Positions 25,967 through 35,501 of a stretch of 51,614 nucleotides of DNA are shown one piece after another. The stretch spans positions 1-51,614 of the forward strand of contig JACQAK010000154.1 of assembly GCA_016194985.1 (NCBI GenBank), read 5' to 3'. Under the pieces are notes generated by a model. That model was given only the letters and a program-made list of their open reading frames with translations, was not told the origin of the DNA and did no database searches. Both the position numbers and the translations under genes were made by a program. Within the stretch, counting starts at the first letter, position 1. Every line of letters starts with the position of its first letter. This DNA is from Bacteroidota bacterium. Its GTDB lineage: Bacteria; Bacteroidota; Bacteroidia; B-17B0; Aurantibacillaceae.

Positions 25967-26695
25967 ATGATGTCATTCATTCTTCAAATAACAAACACTG
26001 TTGCTTCTGTTGTAGCAGATTCCTTAACACAACCAGCAGTAACAGGTATTCAAACAGCGCCGGAATTGCCTCCAAATGAGATACGCGTGTTCGATATTAT
26101 TGCTCAGGCATGGGTCATCATGGTTCCTTTATCTTTATTGTTATTAGTGTCTGTTTATGTAATGGTTGAACGCTTATTAACAATTTCAAAAGCGTCTAAA
26201 AAGAATGCCACATTATTAGCGAGTGTTAAAGAAATGATCAACAATGGCAATTTAGCAAACGCCCGCAGCCTTTGTAAAAGTGTTAATACACCCGAAGCAA
26301 TTATGTTGGAACAAGGCATTTCCCGCATTGGACAACCGATGCAGGAAATACGTGAAGCCATGGATAAAGCAGGTTCTTCCGAACTGTCAAGTCTTGAAAA
26401 AAACATGAGTATTTTAAATATCACCGGACGTATAGCTCCAATGTTTGGATTTATCGGAACGATCATTGGTGTTATCGAAATCTTCTATAAGATATCCGTA
26501 GCAAAAACAGTAGAGATTGAAGTAATATCTTCAGGTTTATATGTAAAAATGGTTTCTTCCTGTGGTGGTTTAGTGGTTGGTGTTATTGCCTTTGTTGGGT
26601 ATCACTGGTTAAATAACCGCATCGACCGATTAGCCCATAGAATGGAAGAAACTCAAATTGCTTTTTTAGACATTTTAAACGAGCCTTCGAAATAG
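25967..26695 (+). CDS. exbB: MotA/TolQ/ExbB proton channel family protein
   Basis: A 242-residue inner-membrane protein with three predicted transmembrane segments, at about 48-68, 150-172 and 195-215. The last two frame the conserved channel region, seen as NITGRIAPMFGFIGTIIGVI and LYVKMVSSCGGLVVGVIAFV. ExbB pairs with ExbD to convert the proton gradient into work on TonB. exbD, tonB and folC follow, the common Bacteroidota order. A TolQ role is less likely because the third gene is a TonB. Confidence 0.9.
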   Translation: MMSFILQITNTVASVVADSLTQPAVTGIQTAPELPPNEIRVFDIIAQAWVIMVPLSLLLLVSVYVMVERLLTISKASKKNATLLASVKEMINNGNLANARSLCKSVNTPEAIMLEQGISRIGQPMQEIREAMDKAGSSELSSLEKNMSILNITGRIAPMFGFIGTIIGVIEIFYKISVAKTVEIEVISSGLYVKMVSSCGGLVVGVIAFVGYHWLNNRIDRLAHRMEETQIAFLDILNEPSK

Positions 26696-26705
26696 ATAGG
26701 AATTA

Positions 26706-26728
26706 TGAGTTATGAATTTTATAACTCA
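26706..26728. repeat. small inverted repeat between exbB and exbD
   Basis: TGAGTTAT (26706-26713) pairs with ATAACTCA (26721-26728), within a 65-nt spacer rich in related ACTCAT/TTATAAC words. It resembles a degenerate short repeat. The spacer is otherwise unusual, because the other genes of this operon are tightly packed. Confidence 0.4.
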
Positions 26729-26760
26729 ATACTTACCACTCATCACTTATAACTATTAAA

Positions 26761-27171
26761 ATGGGACTACGTAAAAAAACACATAAAGAAGCAGAGGTTA
26801 GCACAGAGGCATTAAATGATATCATGTTCTTTCTGTTGCTATTCTTTCTTATTTTATCAACCATGGTAAGCCCTAATGCTATTAAAGTAAACTTACCAAG
26901 CTCAAAGCCTACAAAACCTGTTGAAAATAACAAAAAGCCAATTCATTTGGATGTTTCAAATAACCGCCACTATTATGTTGAAGGAAACGAAGTGGATTAT
27001 TCCGTATTAGAATCAACTTTAGTAGCTCAAATTAATGGAAATCCTGAACCAACGGTTGTTTTACAAATGGATAAAGACTTAACCATTCAGGATGCTGTTG
27101 ATGTGATGATCATTGTCGATAAACTGAAATGTAAAATGGTGTGGGCAACTAAACCTTCAAACGGCAAATAG
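26761..27171 (+). CDS. exbD: ExbD/TolR family biopolymer transport protein
   Basis: A 136-residue protein with one N-terminal transmembrane helix (about 19-41). The helix follows TEALNDIMFFLLLFFLIL, which carries the conserved proton-relay aspartate D20. The periplasmic domain has the usual TPV..QMDKDLTIQDAVDVM pattern. It works with ExbB and TonB. TonB starts 2 nt downstream, so the two are probably translationally coupled. Confidence 0.92.
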   Translation: MGLRKKTHKEAEVSTEALNDIMFFLLLFFLILSTMVSPNAIKVNLPSSKPTKPVENNKKPIHLDVSNNRHYYVEGNEVDYSVLESTLVAQINGNPEPTVVLQMDKDLTIQDAVDVMIIVDKLKCKMVWATKPSNGK

Positions 27172-27173
27172 TC

Positions 27174-28058
27174 ATGATTTTATCTCAGGCTGAAGAAAAT
27201 AAAAACAGAATTATCTCTCTAGGAATTTCATTATTGATTTTCACAATATTATTATTGTTCTTAATTTTTTATGTCATCATTGTTCCCAATCCCCCCTTTC
27301 CTGAAGCCGAAAGCGGTGGCGGCGGCGGTGGTATCGAATTTAATATCGGGAATCTAATTGAAGGCACAGGAAATGTAGATGGAGAAGGAATTGGTGATGC
27401 CGTACAGGTTATTGAAAGTACTGAAACCACTCCTCCTGTTAATCAGGAAAATAGTTCGGAAAACCTGGTAACATCGGAGCAAGGAGAAGACATTAACATT
27501 ACCAAAAACGAGACAAAAAACACTCCCCAAAATCAAACAACTACACAAACAGTTGTAATCCCTGTTAAACCAAAAGTAAAAACAGCGGCTGAATTACTAG
27601 CAGAGAAATTCAATAAAAATAAAGGCAATAATGGCGGTGGGGATGGAAATAGCGGACACGAAGGCAATGACGGGCGACCGGACGGAAATCCTAACACCCA
27701 TGGTAATGGTGGTACAGGTGGCGGTACCGGTGGCGGTGATGGTACAGGAGATGGTCCGGGAAGCGGCCCAGGTAAAGGCCCCGGCAATGGCGGCTATGGA
27801 TTTAGTTTAGCCGGAAGAGCAGTTATTTCTCCTCCTCCTTTATCAAAGGATACTAAGGAAGAAGGTAAAGTCGTAGTTGAAATAACGGTAGATAAAAACG
27901 GCAAAGTGATTAAGGCTGATCCCAACGGGCGAGGAACTACAACCAGTAGTCCTATGTTAAAAGCCAAAGCACGACAAGCTGCCTTGGCTACAACATTTAA
28001 CGTAAGCGGAGAATTTGAAGAGCAAAAAGGCACTATAACCATTATTTTTAGTTTCTAA
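27174..28058 (+). CDS. tonB: energy transducer TonB family protein
   Basis: A 294-residue TonB with a cytoplasmic stub and one transmembrane helix (about 14-36). A long low-complexity periplasmic spacer follows, rich in glycine and asparagine instead of the usual prolines (about 48-210). The C-terminal TonB domain of about 85 residues begins at SLAGRAVISPPPL and includes VVVEITVDKNGKVIKADPNG. It would span the periplasm to energise TonB-dependent receptors, none of which is encoded in this window. The glycine-rich linker explains the long proline-rich frame on the opposite strand, which is not a gene. Confidence 0.9.
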   Translation: MILSQAEENKNRIISLGISLLIFTILLLFLIFYVIIVPNPPFPEAESGGGGGGIEFNIGNLIEGTGNVDGEGIGDAVQVIESTETTPPVNQENSSENLVTSEQGEDINITKNETKNTPQNQTTTQTVVIPVKPKVKTAAELLAEKFNKNKGNNGGGDGNSGHEGNDGRPDGNPNTHGNGGTGGGTGGGDGTGDGPGSGPGKGPGNGGYGFSLAGRAVISPPPLSKDTKEEGKVVVEITVDKNGKVIKADPNGRGTTTSSPMLKAKARQAALATTFNVSGEFEEQKGTITIIFSF

Positions 28059-28106
28059 TTTATGCATTACGTCAAGAGTCATAATCCTTTAAAAAATTAA
28101 TAAGGC

Positions 28107-29393
28107 ATGACTTATCCCCAAACATTAGAGTATTTATTTTCAAAGCTACCCATGTATCAACGCATTGGAGCTGCTGCCTATAAAGCTAATTTGGATAATA
28201 CTATTGCTATTTGCAATGCTCTAGGAAACCCTGAGAAAAAAATCAAATGCGTTCATGTGGCAGGGACTAACGGTAAGGGATCTTCCTCTCACATGCTTGC
28301 TGCCGTATTGCAAAAAGCAGGTTACAAAACCGGATTATATACATCCCCGCATTTAGTTGATTTCAGGGAGAGAATTAAGATTAACGGGAAGATGATCTCT
28401 AAAGCAGATGTAACCAAATTTGTAGAAGACTATAAAACCGTTTTTGAAAAAACAGAGCCTTCTTTCTTTGAATGGACCGTTGGACTGGCTTTTGATTATT
28501 TCTCCAAACAGGAAGTGGATGTTGCTATTATTGAAGTGGGACTTGGCGGCAGATTAGATTCTACCAATGTAATTAATCCTGTATGTTGTTTAATTACCAA
28601 TATCGGATTTGATCATGTTAATTTACTAGGAGATACCCTGCCGAAAATTGCTACCGAAAAAGCAGGCATTATAAAAACCAAAATTCCGGTTACAATTAGT
28701 CAAACCCAGCTGGAAGTTATCTCTGTATTTAATAATGCTGCCAAAGAAGCAAAAGCACCGATTGAATTTGCCGACAAAAATTACAAGGTCATTTCATCCT
28801 CACATCAAGGGCAATTTTTTTCCATCGAATTACTTCACAAAAAATCAAACACTAAACATTTATATAAACTCGATTTGCAGGGAAGTTATCAAATAAAGAA
28901 CCTGATGGGTGTTTTAAATACAATAGATATTTTAAAACAAAAAGGGTTTATTATCGAAGAAAAAGATATTACGACCGCTCTTGAACAGGTTCAAAAATTA
29001 ACAGGTTTACTGGGAAGATGGCAAACCATACAGGAAAAACCCTTAGTAATAGCGGATACCGGGCATAATGAAGACGGCATCAAAGAAGTACTGGAAAACC
29101 TGAAACGATACACATACAAACAGTTACACTTTGTATTAGGTATGGTGAATGATAAAGACATATCCAAAATACTAAAGCTTTTGCCAAAAGATGCCATGTA
29201 TTACTTTTGCAAAGCCTCCATTCCACGAGCACTGGACGAAAAAGAGCTAAGTCTTCAGGCAAAAAAAGCAGGGCTGGAAGGTAAAACATATAAAACAGTA
29301 CCTGAAGCTTTGAGTAAGGCCAAAAAACAAGCCAGGGTCAACGACTTAATATTTGTTGGTGGAAGCACCTTTACAGTAGCCGATATCTTATAA
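28107..29393 (+). CDS. folC: bifunctional folylpolyglutamate synthase / dihydrofolate synthase
   Basis: A 428-residue Mur-ligase-fold enzyme that adds glutamate to dihydropteroate and reduced folates using ATP. The P-loop is HVAGTNGKGSSSHM, followed by the FolC-specific LYTSPHLVDFRERIKING. The second conserved site is EVGLGGRLDSTNVI with ITNIGFDHVN. The C-terminal Rossmann-like domain has IADTGHNEDGIKEVL. It follows tonB after 48 nt and ends at a strong terminator, so it is the last gene of the exbBD-tonB operon, a linkage common in this phylum. Confidence 0.93.
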   Translation: MTYPQTLEYLFSKLPMYQRIGAAAYKANLDNTIAICNALGNPEKKIKCVHVAGTNGKGSSSHMLAAVLQKAGYKTGLYTSPHLVDFRERIKINGKMISKADVTKFVEDYKTVFEKTEPSFFEWTVGLAFDYFSKQEVDVAIIEVGLGGRLDSTNVINPVCCLITNIGFDHVNLLGDTLPKIATEKAGIIKTKIPVTISQTQLEVISVFNNAAKEAKAPIEFADKNYKVISSSHQGQFFSIELLHKKSNTKHLYKLDLQGSYQIKNLMGVLNTIDILKQKGFIIEEKDITTALEQVQKLTGLLGRWQTIQEKPLVIADTGHNEDGIKEVLENLKRYTYKQLHFVLGMVNDKDISKILKLLPKDAMYYFCKASIPRALDEKELSLQAKKAGLEGKTYKTVPEALSKAKKQARVNDLIFVGGSTFTVADIL

Positions 29394-29408
29394 AAAACAA
29401 ACCATAAA

Positions 29409-29441
29409 AAAAAGCCATCAGTAATTAGCTGATGGCTTTTT
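29409..29441. terminator. bidirectional rho-independent terminator
   Basis: AAAAAGCCATCAG (29409-29421) pairs perfectly with CTGATGGCTTTTT (29429-29441) across a 7-nt loop, with A-rich and T-rich sides. It lies between the convergent folC (+) and the PKD/CHU_C protein (-), so it can serve both. Confidence 0.9.
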
Positions 29442-29459
29442 GATTTTATAGAGTACTAA

Positions 29460-32400
29460 TTATTGGAACACATTGATTGTTCCTTGTTTATTATACTGAA
29501 CCCCGTCTAAGCCGGTAGCTTTCAGGATATAGAAATAAGTTCCATCTGTTACAGTATGCCCACCTTTATTTTTTCCGTCCCAGATAATATTTCCGGATCC
29601 GGTGGTTTCAAACATTTTTAATCCCCAACGATCAAATACTGTAAATGTAATCTCACCCATATTAACCGCCTGAAAAGTAAAGACATCATTTTTACCGTCA
29701 CCATTAGGGGTAAATACGTTAGGTACTTCAAATAAAGAAATTATATCAACCTTAATGTATCTAATAGCTGTATCCTGACAGAACCCGTTAGTGGCCGTCA
29801 ATATTACAGGGAAATTACCTTGTGTATTATAAATAGTAGAAACTGTTGTTGAGTTGGAAGCTAAACCACTGCCATCACCAAAATCCCATGTATAATTAGT
29901 ACCTGCAGAGTTTGTGCTTGTATTTGTAAATGTAACCGGTAAAGGCATATAACCTTGATACGGATCTCCGACAAATGATGCGTTTACAGATTCAGCACCA
30001 ATGTATTGTGAAACTGTTGCGGTACAACCATTTGTTGTGTTTAAGGCTACAACACTATATGTTCCGGCATTGGAAACTGTATAAGTTGCTCCGGAAACCG
30101 AAGAAGGATTCCATGTATAAGTATATGGACCTCCAATAGAACTGTTTGCTGTTAATCCAACTGTACCTGTAGAGCATGGTATAATTAAAGATGATGGTAT
30201 AATACTCACATTTACAACCGTATTTGTACTAACAGTGATTACTGACTGACTGGAACATCCATTTGGTACCTGAACCACCGTTGTATAGGTTCCTCCGGCT
30301 GTGATCGGGTAAGAACTCACTGTAGATGTATTAACGCCATCGTACCAGGTAATCACCACACCACCCGTAGTTGGCGTAGTTGTTGCCTGAATTGTTTTGG
30401 TTGTACAGGTAATTAAGTTAGTATTTGGTGATGTTGTTACATTAATCGGAGGAACCGAAGTAAGTGTTGTATATGTTTGAGAACAACCGGTTACAGGATT
30501 AGTTACCGTTAATGTATAAATACCTATAGCTGTTGAAGTACCGGCATCGAAAACAGTTGTAGTAGGGGTAGTTGGCAAGGTCCATGCCAATGTGATTCCC
30601 GGCGAGGTTGCTCCAAAAGTAATCGTATTTGTATTACAGCTGACTGTGTAAGTTGCCTGAGGAATAACCTTGTTACTGGTTACCGTAAAGGTTCCTGTAA
30701 CCGAACATGTACTAACTGTATTAATTGCAGTATATGTATACACTCCTGCTGTAGTTACCACAGTGTCTGTTCCCAGAATAGTACCGGAAGGTCCTTGCCA
30801 GAACGTACTTGTATTGGTGCTTGTTGGCACAAATGTCAACGTTGAGCTAGGTACTGAACATGATAATGCTAAACCCGGGTTACTACTTAATGAATACATG
30901 GCAGCACCTGAGAAAACATCAATTGAAAAAGTTGTAAATGCTTTACAGCCTGTGTTATCAATAGCAACTACTGTATATGTAGATCCAGGCGCTAAACTAT
31001 CGTTAGTAGTAGCGCTAGGGTCTCCAACAGATGTAGGAAGCCATGAATAAACATATGGAGCAGTTCCATTAGTAGCACTTACAGTAGCACTTCCTAATGG
31101 AAGAGTACAAGAAGCCTGTGTTAATGTTGAGGTTAAAACCGGGATATTGATTGCACCGGTAATATTAATTGATCCGGTTAAAGAACATGTGCTAACCGTA
31201 TTAATCGTAGTATAGGTATAAACGCCCGGGGTCGTAACAACAACAGCAGTATTGGTTATAGCTCCGGTTGGTCCTTCCCATTGGGTAGTAGTATTTGTAT
31301 TTGTAGGAGCAAATGTAATGGTTGTACTGGGTGATGCACAGGATAGAACATAACCTGGTGTTACATCCAATGTATATTGCGGTGCAGGCGGATAAGGATC
31401 TACCGAGAAGGAAGTCGATCCTGAGCAACCATTAGCATCAGTAACAGATGCAGTGTAAGAGGTAGTAGGTGGTAAATTTGTATTAACTGAATTGGAAGGT
31501 GCGGCCGGTGTCCAGCTATATGTAAAAGGCCCTGTGCCTCCGGTTACATCCAATGTCGCAGTTCCTACCGGAAGAGCACATACAGGTTGTGTTAAAGATG
31601 CTGTTACAGTTGGGTTAGGCGCTGAGTTAAATGTTGAGTATAAGACCGGACTAAAACAACTTGATCCTGACTGACCTAACGTAACCGAATATGTTCCGAC
31701 GTTGGAAGGGTTTATACACTGCCCCGTCATTCCCGTTACACCTGGTCCATTCCAACTATATGTAAATCCGGGAGGAGCACAAAGCGTATTAGAGGTTGCA
31801 GAACCACAAAAGGAATTGTTGGTTTGTCCAACAGGAATATCGTTTCCATTAAGATTCATCGTAAATGGTTGGCAAGAACAATCTATATAAGCATATCCAA
31901 AATGTGTCCCACCGCTGGCGCCACATCCACCTACGGTAAACTCAATATTAACACACGTTCCAATATAAGCTGTTAAATCAAATGCGGCAGTGGTCCAATC
32001 TTTATACAAATAGCCTGATGACGATGTTACAAACGAAGGATCTGCACCAGCTGAACAAAGACTTGATTGAGCAGATACCTGATATTGGGCACAAGGAACA
32101 TTGTTCCCATTACAATCTTTAAAACCAATATTAAAAAACGGTTGTGTATTACAGGCATGACCACCACTGGCATCCAAAACCACCGCATATCTGTAAATAA
32201 ATACAGAATTGGCAGGCGTTACGTTAAAACTTTGTGAAATTCTGGTAAATTTTGTTCCTACACCCGGGGTGCTCTCACCTATTCGGCAAGTATAATTCCC
32301 GGCTCCCGGAGGCACACGTTTTAAAGCAGCACCAACATTTGGATCATTTCCCGGAGTAACAGCTACTGCAAGTCCTGTAGTGTTTGGACAACATCCACTC

Positions 32401-32789
32401 ATCGTTAATGATGAACTCACATTTGTTCCTTCACCAGCTGTCCATCCAGCAATAGTACCTGTTTCAAAATCAACATTTGAACAAGGCCCTTGTACCTGAA
32501 GTGGGGCAACTTTTGACTGAAGTCCATAACGAAAATCAATATAATTGCGTTTTAAATAATCTACTATTCGTTTTTGTAGCCCTTCGTTGTCGGCATTCAT
32601 TCGTGCTTGTTGCCAGGCAGCCGCTTCATCAAAGCCTCTTATAGAGTCTTTATCAAATTGTAATGACACATAAAGCTCATCCGGAACTTCGTGATTGTGT
32701 CCATGATGAATTTGATTTTGCTGTGCCTTCATTGAAAAACAGCTGATAAACAGTAATGCTGATAATGCTTTTGTAAAGTTCATGTCCAT
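29460..32789 (-). CDS. large secreted PKD/CHU_C surface protein (T9SS type B cargo)
   Basis: A 1109-residue exported protein; the start is ATG at 32789 or at 32783 (MNFTKAL). The signal peptide ends near SMKAQ and is directly followed by the histidine-rich stretch HHGHNHE. A conserved N-terminal domain (about 100-330) starts GPCSNVDFETGTIAGW. Then come several Ig/PKD-like repeats carrying TGGTGPFTYSWTPAAPS-type SprB units (about 390-960). A true PKD domain follows with NYTWDFGDGSGL (about 960-1025). The C terminus is a CHU_C sorting domain: NVFTPNGDGKNDVFTF, TVFDRWGLKMFET, GTYFYILKATG. It is probably exported by T9SS and displayed on the surface as an adhesin or gliding factor; ligand unknown. 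Confidence 0.88.
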   Translation of the reverse strand: MDMNFTKALSALLFISCFSMKAQQNQIHHGHNHEVPDELYVSLQFDKDSIRGFDEAAAWQQARMNADNEGLQKRIVDYLKRNYIDFRYGLQSKVAPLQVQGPCSNVDFETGTIAGWTAGEGTNVSSSLTMSGCCPNTTGLAVAVTPGNDPNVGAALKRVPPGAGNYTCRIGESTPGVGTKFTRISQSFNVTPANSVFIYRYAVVLDASGGHACNTQPFFNIGFKDCNGNNVPCAQYQVSAQSSLCSAGADPSFVTSSSGYLYKDWTTAAFDLTAYIGTCVNIEFTVGGCGASGGTHFGYAYIDCSCQPFTMNLNGNDIPVGQTNNSFCGSATSNTLCAPPGFTYSWNGPGVTGMTGQCINPSNVGTYSVTLGQSGSSCFSPVLYSTFNSAPNPTVTASLTQPVCALPVGTATLDVTGGTGPFTYSWTPAAPSNSVNTNLPPTTSYTASVTDANGCSGSTSFSVDPYPPAPQYTLDVTPGYVLSCASPSTTITFAPTNTNTTTQWEGPTGAITNTAVVVTTPGVYTYTTINTVSTCSLTGSINITGAINIPVLTSTLTQASCTLPLGSATVSATNGTAPYVYSWLPTSVGDPSATTNDSLAPGSTYTVVAIDNTGCKAFTTFSIDVFSGAAMYSLSSNPGLALSCSVPSSTLTFVPTSTNTSTFWQGPSGTILGTDTVVTTAGVYTYTAINTVSTCSVTGTFTVTSNKVIPQATYTVSCNTNTITFGATSPGITLAWTLPTTPTTTVFDAGTSTAIGIYTLTVTNPVTGCSQTYTTLTSVPPINVTTSPNTNLITCTTKTIQATTTPTTGGVVITWYDGVNTSTVSSYPITAGGTYTTVVQVPNGCSSQSVITVSTNTVVNVSIIPSSLIIPCSTGTVGLTANSSIGGPYTYTWNPSSVSGATYTVSNAGTYSVVALNTTNGCTATVSQYIGAESVNASFVGDPYQGYMPLPVTFTNTSTNSAGTNYTWDFGDGSGLASNSTTVSTIYNTQGNFPVILTATNGFCQDTAIRYIKVDIISLFEVPNVFTPNGDGKNDVFTFQAVNMGEITFTVFDRWGLKMFETTGSGNIIWDGKNKGGHTVTDGTYFYILKATGLDGVQYNKQGTINVFQ

Positions 32790-32986
32790 ATTTTTTCATT
32801 TAAAGTCTTTAGCGATTTTTTCAACATAAAAAATGCTAAAACTATTTGAACGATAAATTTAAAAAAAAGAAAAGTGAATTATATCAATATCTGATAAAGT
32901 ATCTCAGACTGGCTAAAAAACCTTAAATGAACAGCTAAAAAATTTAGAGAATTTTAAAAAGGGACAATCGTACCTTCAAAATGAAC

Positions 32987-34003
32987 TCAGGTCCACACTT
33001 TAGTACCTTCACTACAATTTTTGCAGATGTCTATCTCCTGGCGGGATTTCAAAATTGATTGGCGGAACATCTGGTATTTTTGTGATTGCCATAACTCCTT
33101 AAAGGATTGCTTTTTCAAATCTCCTAATTGATGTTTCGCATCTTTATCGAAACAACAAGGCACCACAACCCCATCCCAGGTTACCACACAACTGCTCCAC
33201 ATTCGCCAACATTGATTTAAGAGCTTGTTTTTTATAGAATAGGTTCCATCGGCATTTTTTTTATAGCGACTGTATTTTATATTCTCCGGAATTAAAGGGT
33301 TTCCATTTTCAAAATCATATACCTGTGCGGTTTTAAAAACCACCTCGTCTACTCCCAGTTCATTGGCCAGTTTTTTTACATCATTTAGCTGATGCTCATT
33401 TGGTTTTACAACCAAAAACTGAAACAGAATATGAGGTGTTTTGGAACGCAGGTCTTTTCTGGCTTCAATTATATTTTTAGTACCATCTATTACTTTTTGC
33501 AACTGCCCACCAATACGGTATTGCTCATAGGTTTCCTGAGTCGTACCGTCAATTGATATAATGAGACGATCCAGTTTACTCTCAACGGTTTTCTTTGCCT
33601 GTTCCTTCGTAAGATAATGTGCATTAGTGGATGTAGAAGTATAGATACCTTTATCAGAGGCATACTTTACCATATCCAGAAAATTCGGATTTAAATAAGG
33701 CTCTCCTTGAAAATAAAAAGTCAGATAAATCAGTTCCTTATAAACTTCATCAATTGTTTTCTTAAAAAACGTTGGTTCCAGCATCCCAATTGGCCGGGTA
33801 AACTGTCGCAACCCACTTGGGCACTCAGGGCAGCGTAAATTACAACTTGTAGTAGGCTCAATAGCCATACTCACAGGAAAGCCCACCGAACCTACCTTTT
33901 TAGTATTTCTCGACACGTGGTAACTTACCCACACCTTACAAGCATTTGTCAGCTTTTTAAGGGTGAGTTTTCTTAGTAATTGTATGCTGTTGGATAAAGA
34001 CAC
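32987..34003 (-). CDS. radical SAM protein with SPASM-type C terminus
   Basis: A 338-residue enzyme. The 4Fe-4S radical SAM cluster is held by C54, C58 and C61 in TTSCNLRCPEC. The SPASM-like C-terminal region has CWRMWSSCVV, VVPCCFDKDAKH and a final ICKNC, able to bind one or two auxiliary clusters. Related proteins modify peptides or small molecules, but this subgroup has no known substrate, and no precursor peptide or partner is visible beside it. The start is GTG at 34003; no ATG precedes the conserved region in frame. A TATCTTTG element on the minus strand (34016-34009) would place the transcript start almost at this GTG, a possible leaderless transcript. It is divergent from kynU with a 61-nt spacer. 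Confidence 0.85.
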   Translation of the reverse strand: MSLSNSIQLLRKLTLKKLTNACKVWVSYHVSRNTKKVGSVGFPVSMAIEPTTSCNLRCPECPSGLRQFTRPIGMLEPTFFKKTIDEVYKELIYLTFYFQGEPYLNPNFLDMVKYASDKGIYTSTSTNAHYLTKEQAKKTVESKLDRLIISIDGTTQETYEQYRIGGQLQKVIDGTKNIIEARKDLRSKTPHILFQFLVVKPNEHQLNDVKKLANELGVDEVVFKTAQVYDFENGNPLIPENIKYSRYKKNADGTYSIKNKLLNQCWRMWSSCVVTWDGVVVPCCFDKDAKHQLGDLKKQSFKELWQSQKYQMFRQSILKSRQEIDICKNCSEGTKVWT

Positions 34004-34064
34004 TATATCAAAGATAAAGATTATAATTTATTATTAAATTTAGCCTGTTTTTATTCCACCTACT

Positions 34065-35330
34065 ATGACAAACTTTTTGAATACTCTTGAATTTGCTAAA
34101 CAATTAGATTCTCAGGATACACTCCATTCATACAGAAGTAAATTCCATATTCCTCAACACGAAGGACATGATATGGTTTATTTTACGGGTAACTCTCTGG
34201 GCTTACAACCAAAAACCACCAAAGATTATCTGCAACAAGAGTTGAACGATTGGGCAACTTATGGCGTGGAAGGGCATTTTTTAGCTAAAAACCCCTGGAT
34301 GAGCTATCATGAAATATTAACTGACAAAACAGCGAAAATTGTTGGCGCATTGCCTAGTGAAGTGGTAGTGATGAATCAGTTAACAGTAAACCTGCATTTA
34401 CTGATGGTGTCATTCTATCGCCCAACCAAACAACGTTACAAAATATTATGTGAAGCCAAAGCTTTTCCAAGTGATCAATATGCGTTGCAATCACAAGTGA
34501 AATTTCACGGTTACCCCATTGATGATGCGTTAATTGAAATTGCTCCACGCGAAGGCGAATACGAAGTTCGTCATGAAGATATTTACAAAGCTATTGAAGA
34601 TAACAAAGACTCATTAGCACTCATTATGGTTGGCGGGGTGAATTACTTTAGCGGACAAGTATTTGACATGAAAGCTATTGTAGAAGCAGGGCACAAAGCA
34701 GGGGCGGTTGTTGGTTTTGATTTAGCTCATGGAGCGGGTAATTTAAAATTACATTTACACGATTGGAATGTTGATTTCGCAGCATGGTGTTCATATAAAT
34801 ATTTAAATGGTGGTCCTGGTTGTGTTGCTGGTGCATTTGTTCACGAAAAACATCATAAAAACACAGACATGCCTTTATTTGCAGGATGGTGGGGACATGA
34901 TAAAGCAACACGCTTCAAAATGGATAGAGAATTTGTTCCAATTCAAACGGTTGAACGCTGGCAGTTAAGTAATGCGCCTATTTTATCAATGGCAGCCTAC
35001 AAAGCATCTTTAGATATATTTGATGAAGTTGGCATGGATAAGTTGATTGAAAAAAGCAAAGTTCTAACTGCTTATTTAGAATTTATAGTTGGGGAAATCA
35101 ATAAACAAAAAAATAATTGCTTAGAAATTATTACCCCAAAAGAAAACAGAGGTTGTCAAATAAGTATAGTGGCTCATGGACAAGGAAAAGCCTTGTACAA
35201 TAAATTAATTGAAAACGGAGTGATTCCGGATTGGAGAGAACCTAACGTGATTCGTTGTGCGCCTGTGCCAATGTATAATTCCTTTGAAGATATTTACAGA
35301 TTTGGGGAAATCTTAAACCGATTATTGTAA
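34065..35330 (+). CDS. kynU: kynureninase
   Basis: A 421-residue PLP enzyme cleaving kynurenine to anthranilate and alanine (or 3-hydroxykynurenine to 3-hydroxyanthranilate). The start of the fold has YFTGNSLGLQPKTT. The PLP-binding region is GFDLAHGAGNLKLHLHDW, followed by the Schiff-base lysine K245 in WCSYKYLNGGPG. The tail includes RCAPVPMYNSFEDIYRF. Length is normal. No other kynurenine pathway gene is adjacent; downstream is the separately controlled histidine operon. Confidence 0.94.
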   Translation: MTNFLNTLEFAKQLDSQDTLHSYRSKFHIPQHEGHDMVYFTGNSLGLQPKTTKDYLQQELNDWATYGVEGHFLAKNPWMSYHEILTDKTAKIVGALPSEVVVMNQLTVNLHLLMVSFYRPTKQRYKILCEAKAFPSDQYALQSQVKFHGYPIDDALIEIAPREGEYEVRHEDIYKAIEDNKDSLALIMVGGVNYFSGQVFDMKAIVEAGHKAGAVVGFDLAHGAGNLKLHLHDWNVDFAAWCSYKYLNGGPGCVAGAFVHEKHHKNTDMPLFAGWWGHDKATRFKMDREFVPIQTVERWQLSNAPILSMAAYKASLDIFDEVGMDKLIEKSKVLTAYLEFIVGEINKQKNNCLEIITPKENRGCQISIVAHGQGKALYNKLIENGVIPDWREPNVIRCAPVPMYNSFEDIYRFGEILNRLL

Positions 35331-35382
35331 TCTTCTGAAAAGCCTGTAAATTAAAGGAAATTAAAAATAATTTCAAAAATTG

Positions 35383-35414
35383 TTGTTTCATTCGATTTTT
35401 TTGATTTACATTTG
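35383..35414 (+). promoter_or_regulatory. Bacteroidota-type promoter of the his operon
   Basis: TACATTTG (35407-35414) matches the -7 consensus TAnnTTTG, with a TTG at 35383-35385, 21 nt upstream. Transcription would start around 35418-35422, only a few bases before the leader-peptide ATG at 35424. That implies a leaderless or nearly leaderless start for the regulatory peptide. Confidence 0.65.
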
Positions 35415-35423
35415 TCACAAGAA

Positions 35424-35501
35424 ATGAAAAATTTTAATCAAATACATCATCATCATTCTAATGCCGCACTGGTAAGTGGGAGTGTTGATACTATGATTTG
35501 A
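35424..35501 (+). CDS. hisL: histidine operon leader peptide
   Basis: A 25-codon reading frame, MKNFNQIHHHHSNAALVSGS and five more residues, with four consecutive CAT histidine codons at 35445-35456 (codons 8-11) and stop TGA at 35499-35501. Placement between a good promoter and a hairpin terminator, just before hisG, is that of a classical his attenuator peptide. Stalling at the His codons under histidine limitation would free TGGTAAG (35470-35476) to pair with CTTACCA (35533-35539) and disrupt the terminator. It is too short to be picked up by length-based gene finding. Confidence 0.88.
   Translation: MKNFNQIHHHHSNAALVSGSVDTMI

Noticed and set aside
27533-27787. Proline-rich minus-strand frame
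   Set aside because: It is the complement of the glycine-rich linker of TonB (GGN/GGC codons read backwards as proline).
34009-34038. Full promoter for the radical SAM gene
   Set aside because: TATCTTTG fits the -7 element, but no TTG is present at the expected upstream distance, so only a tentative mention is justified.
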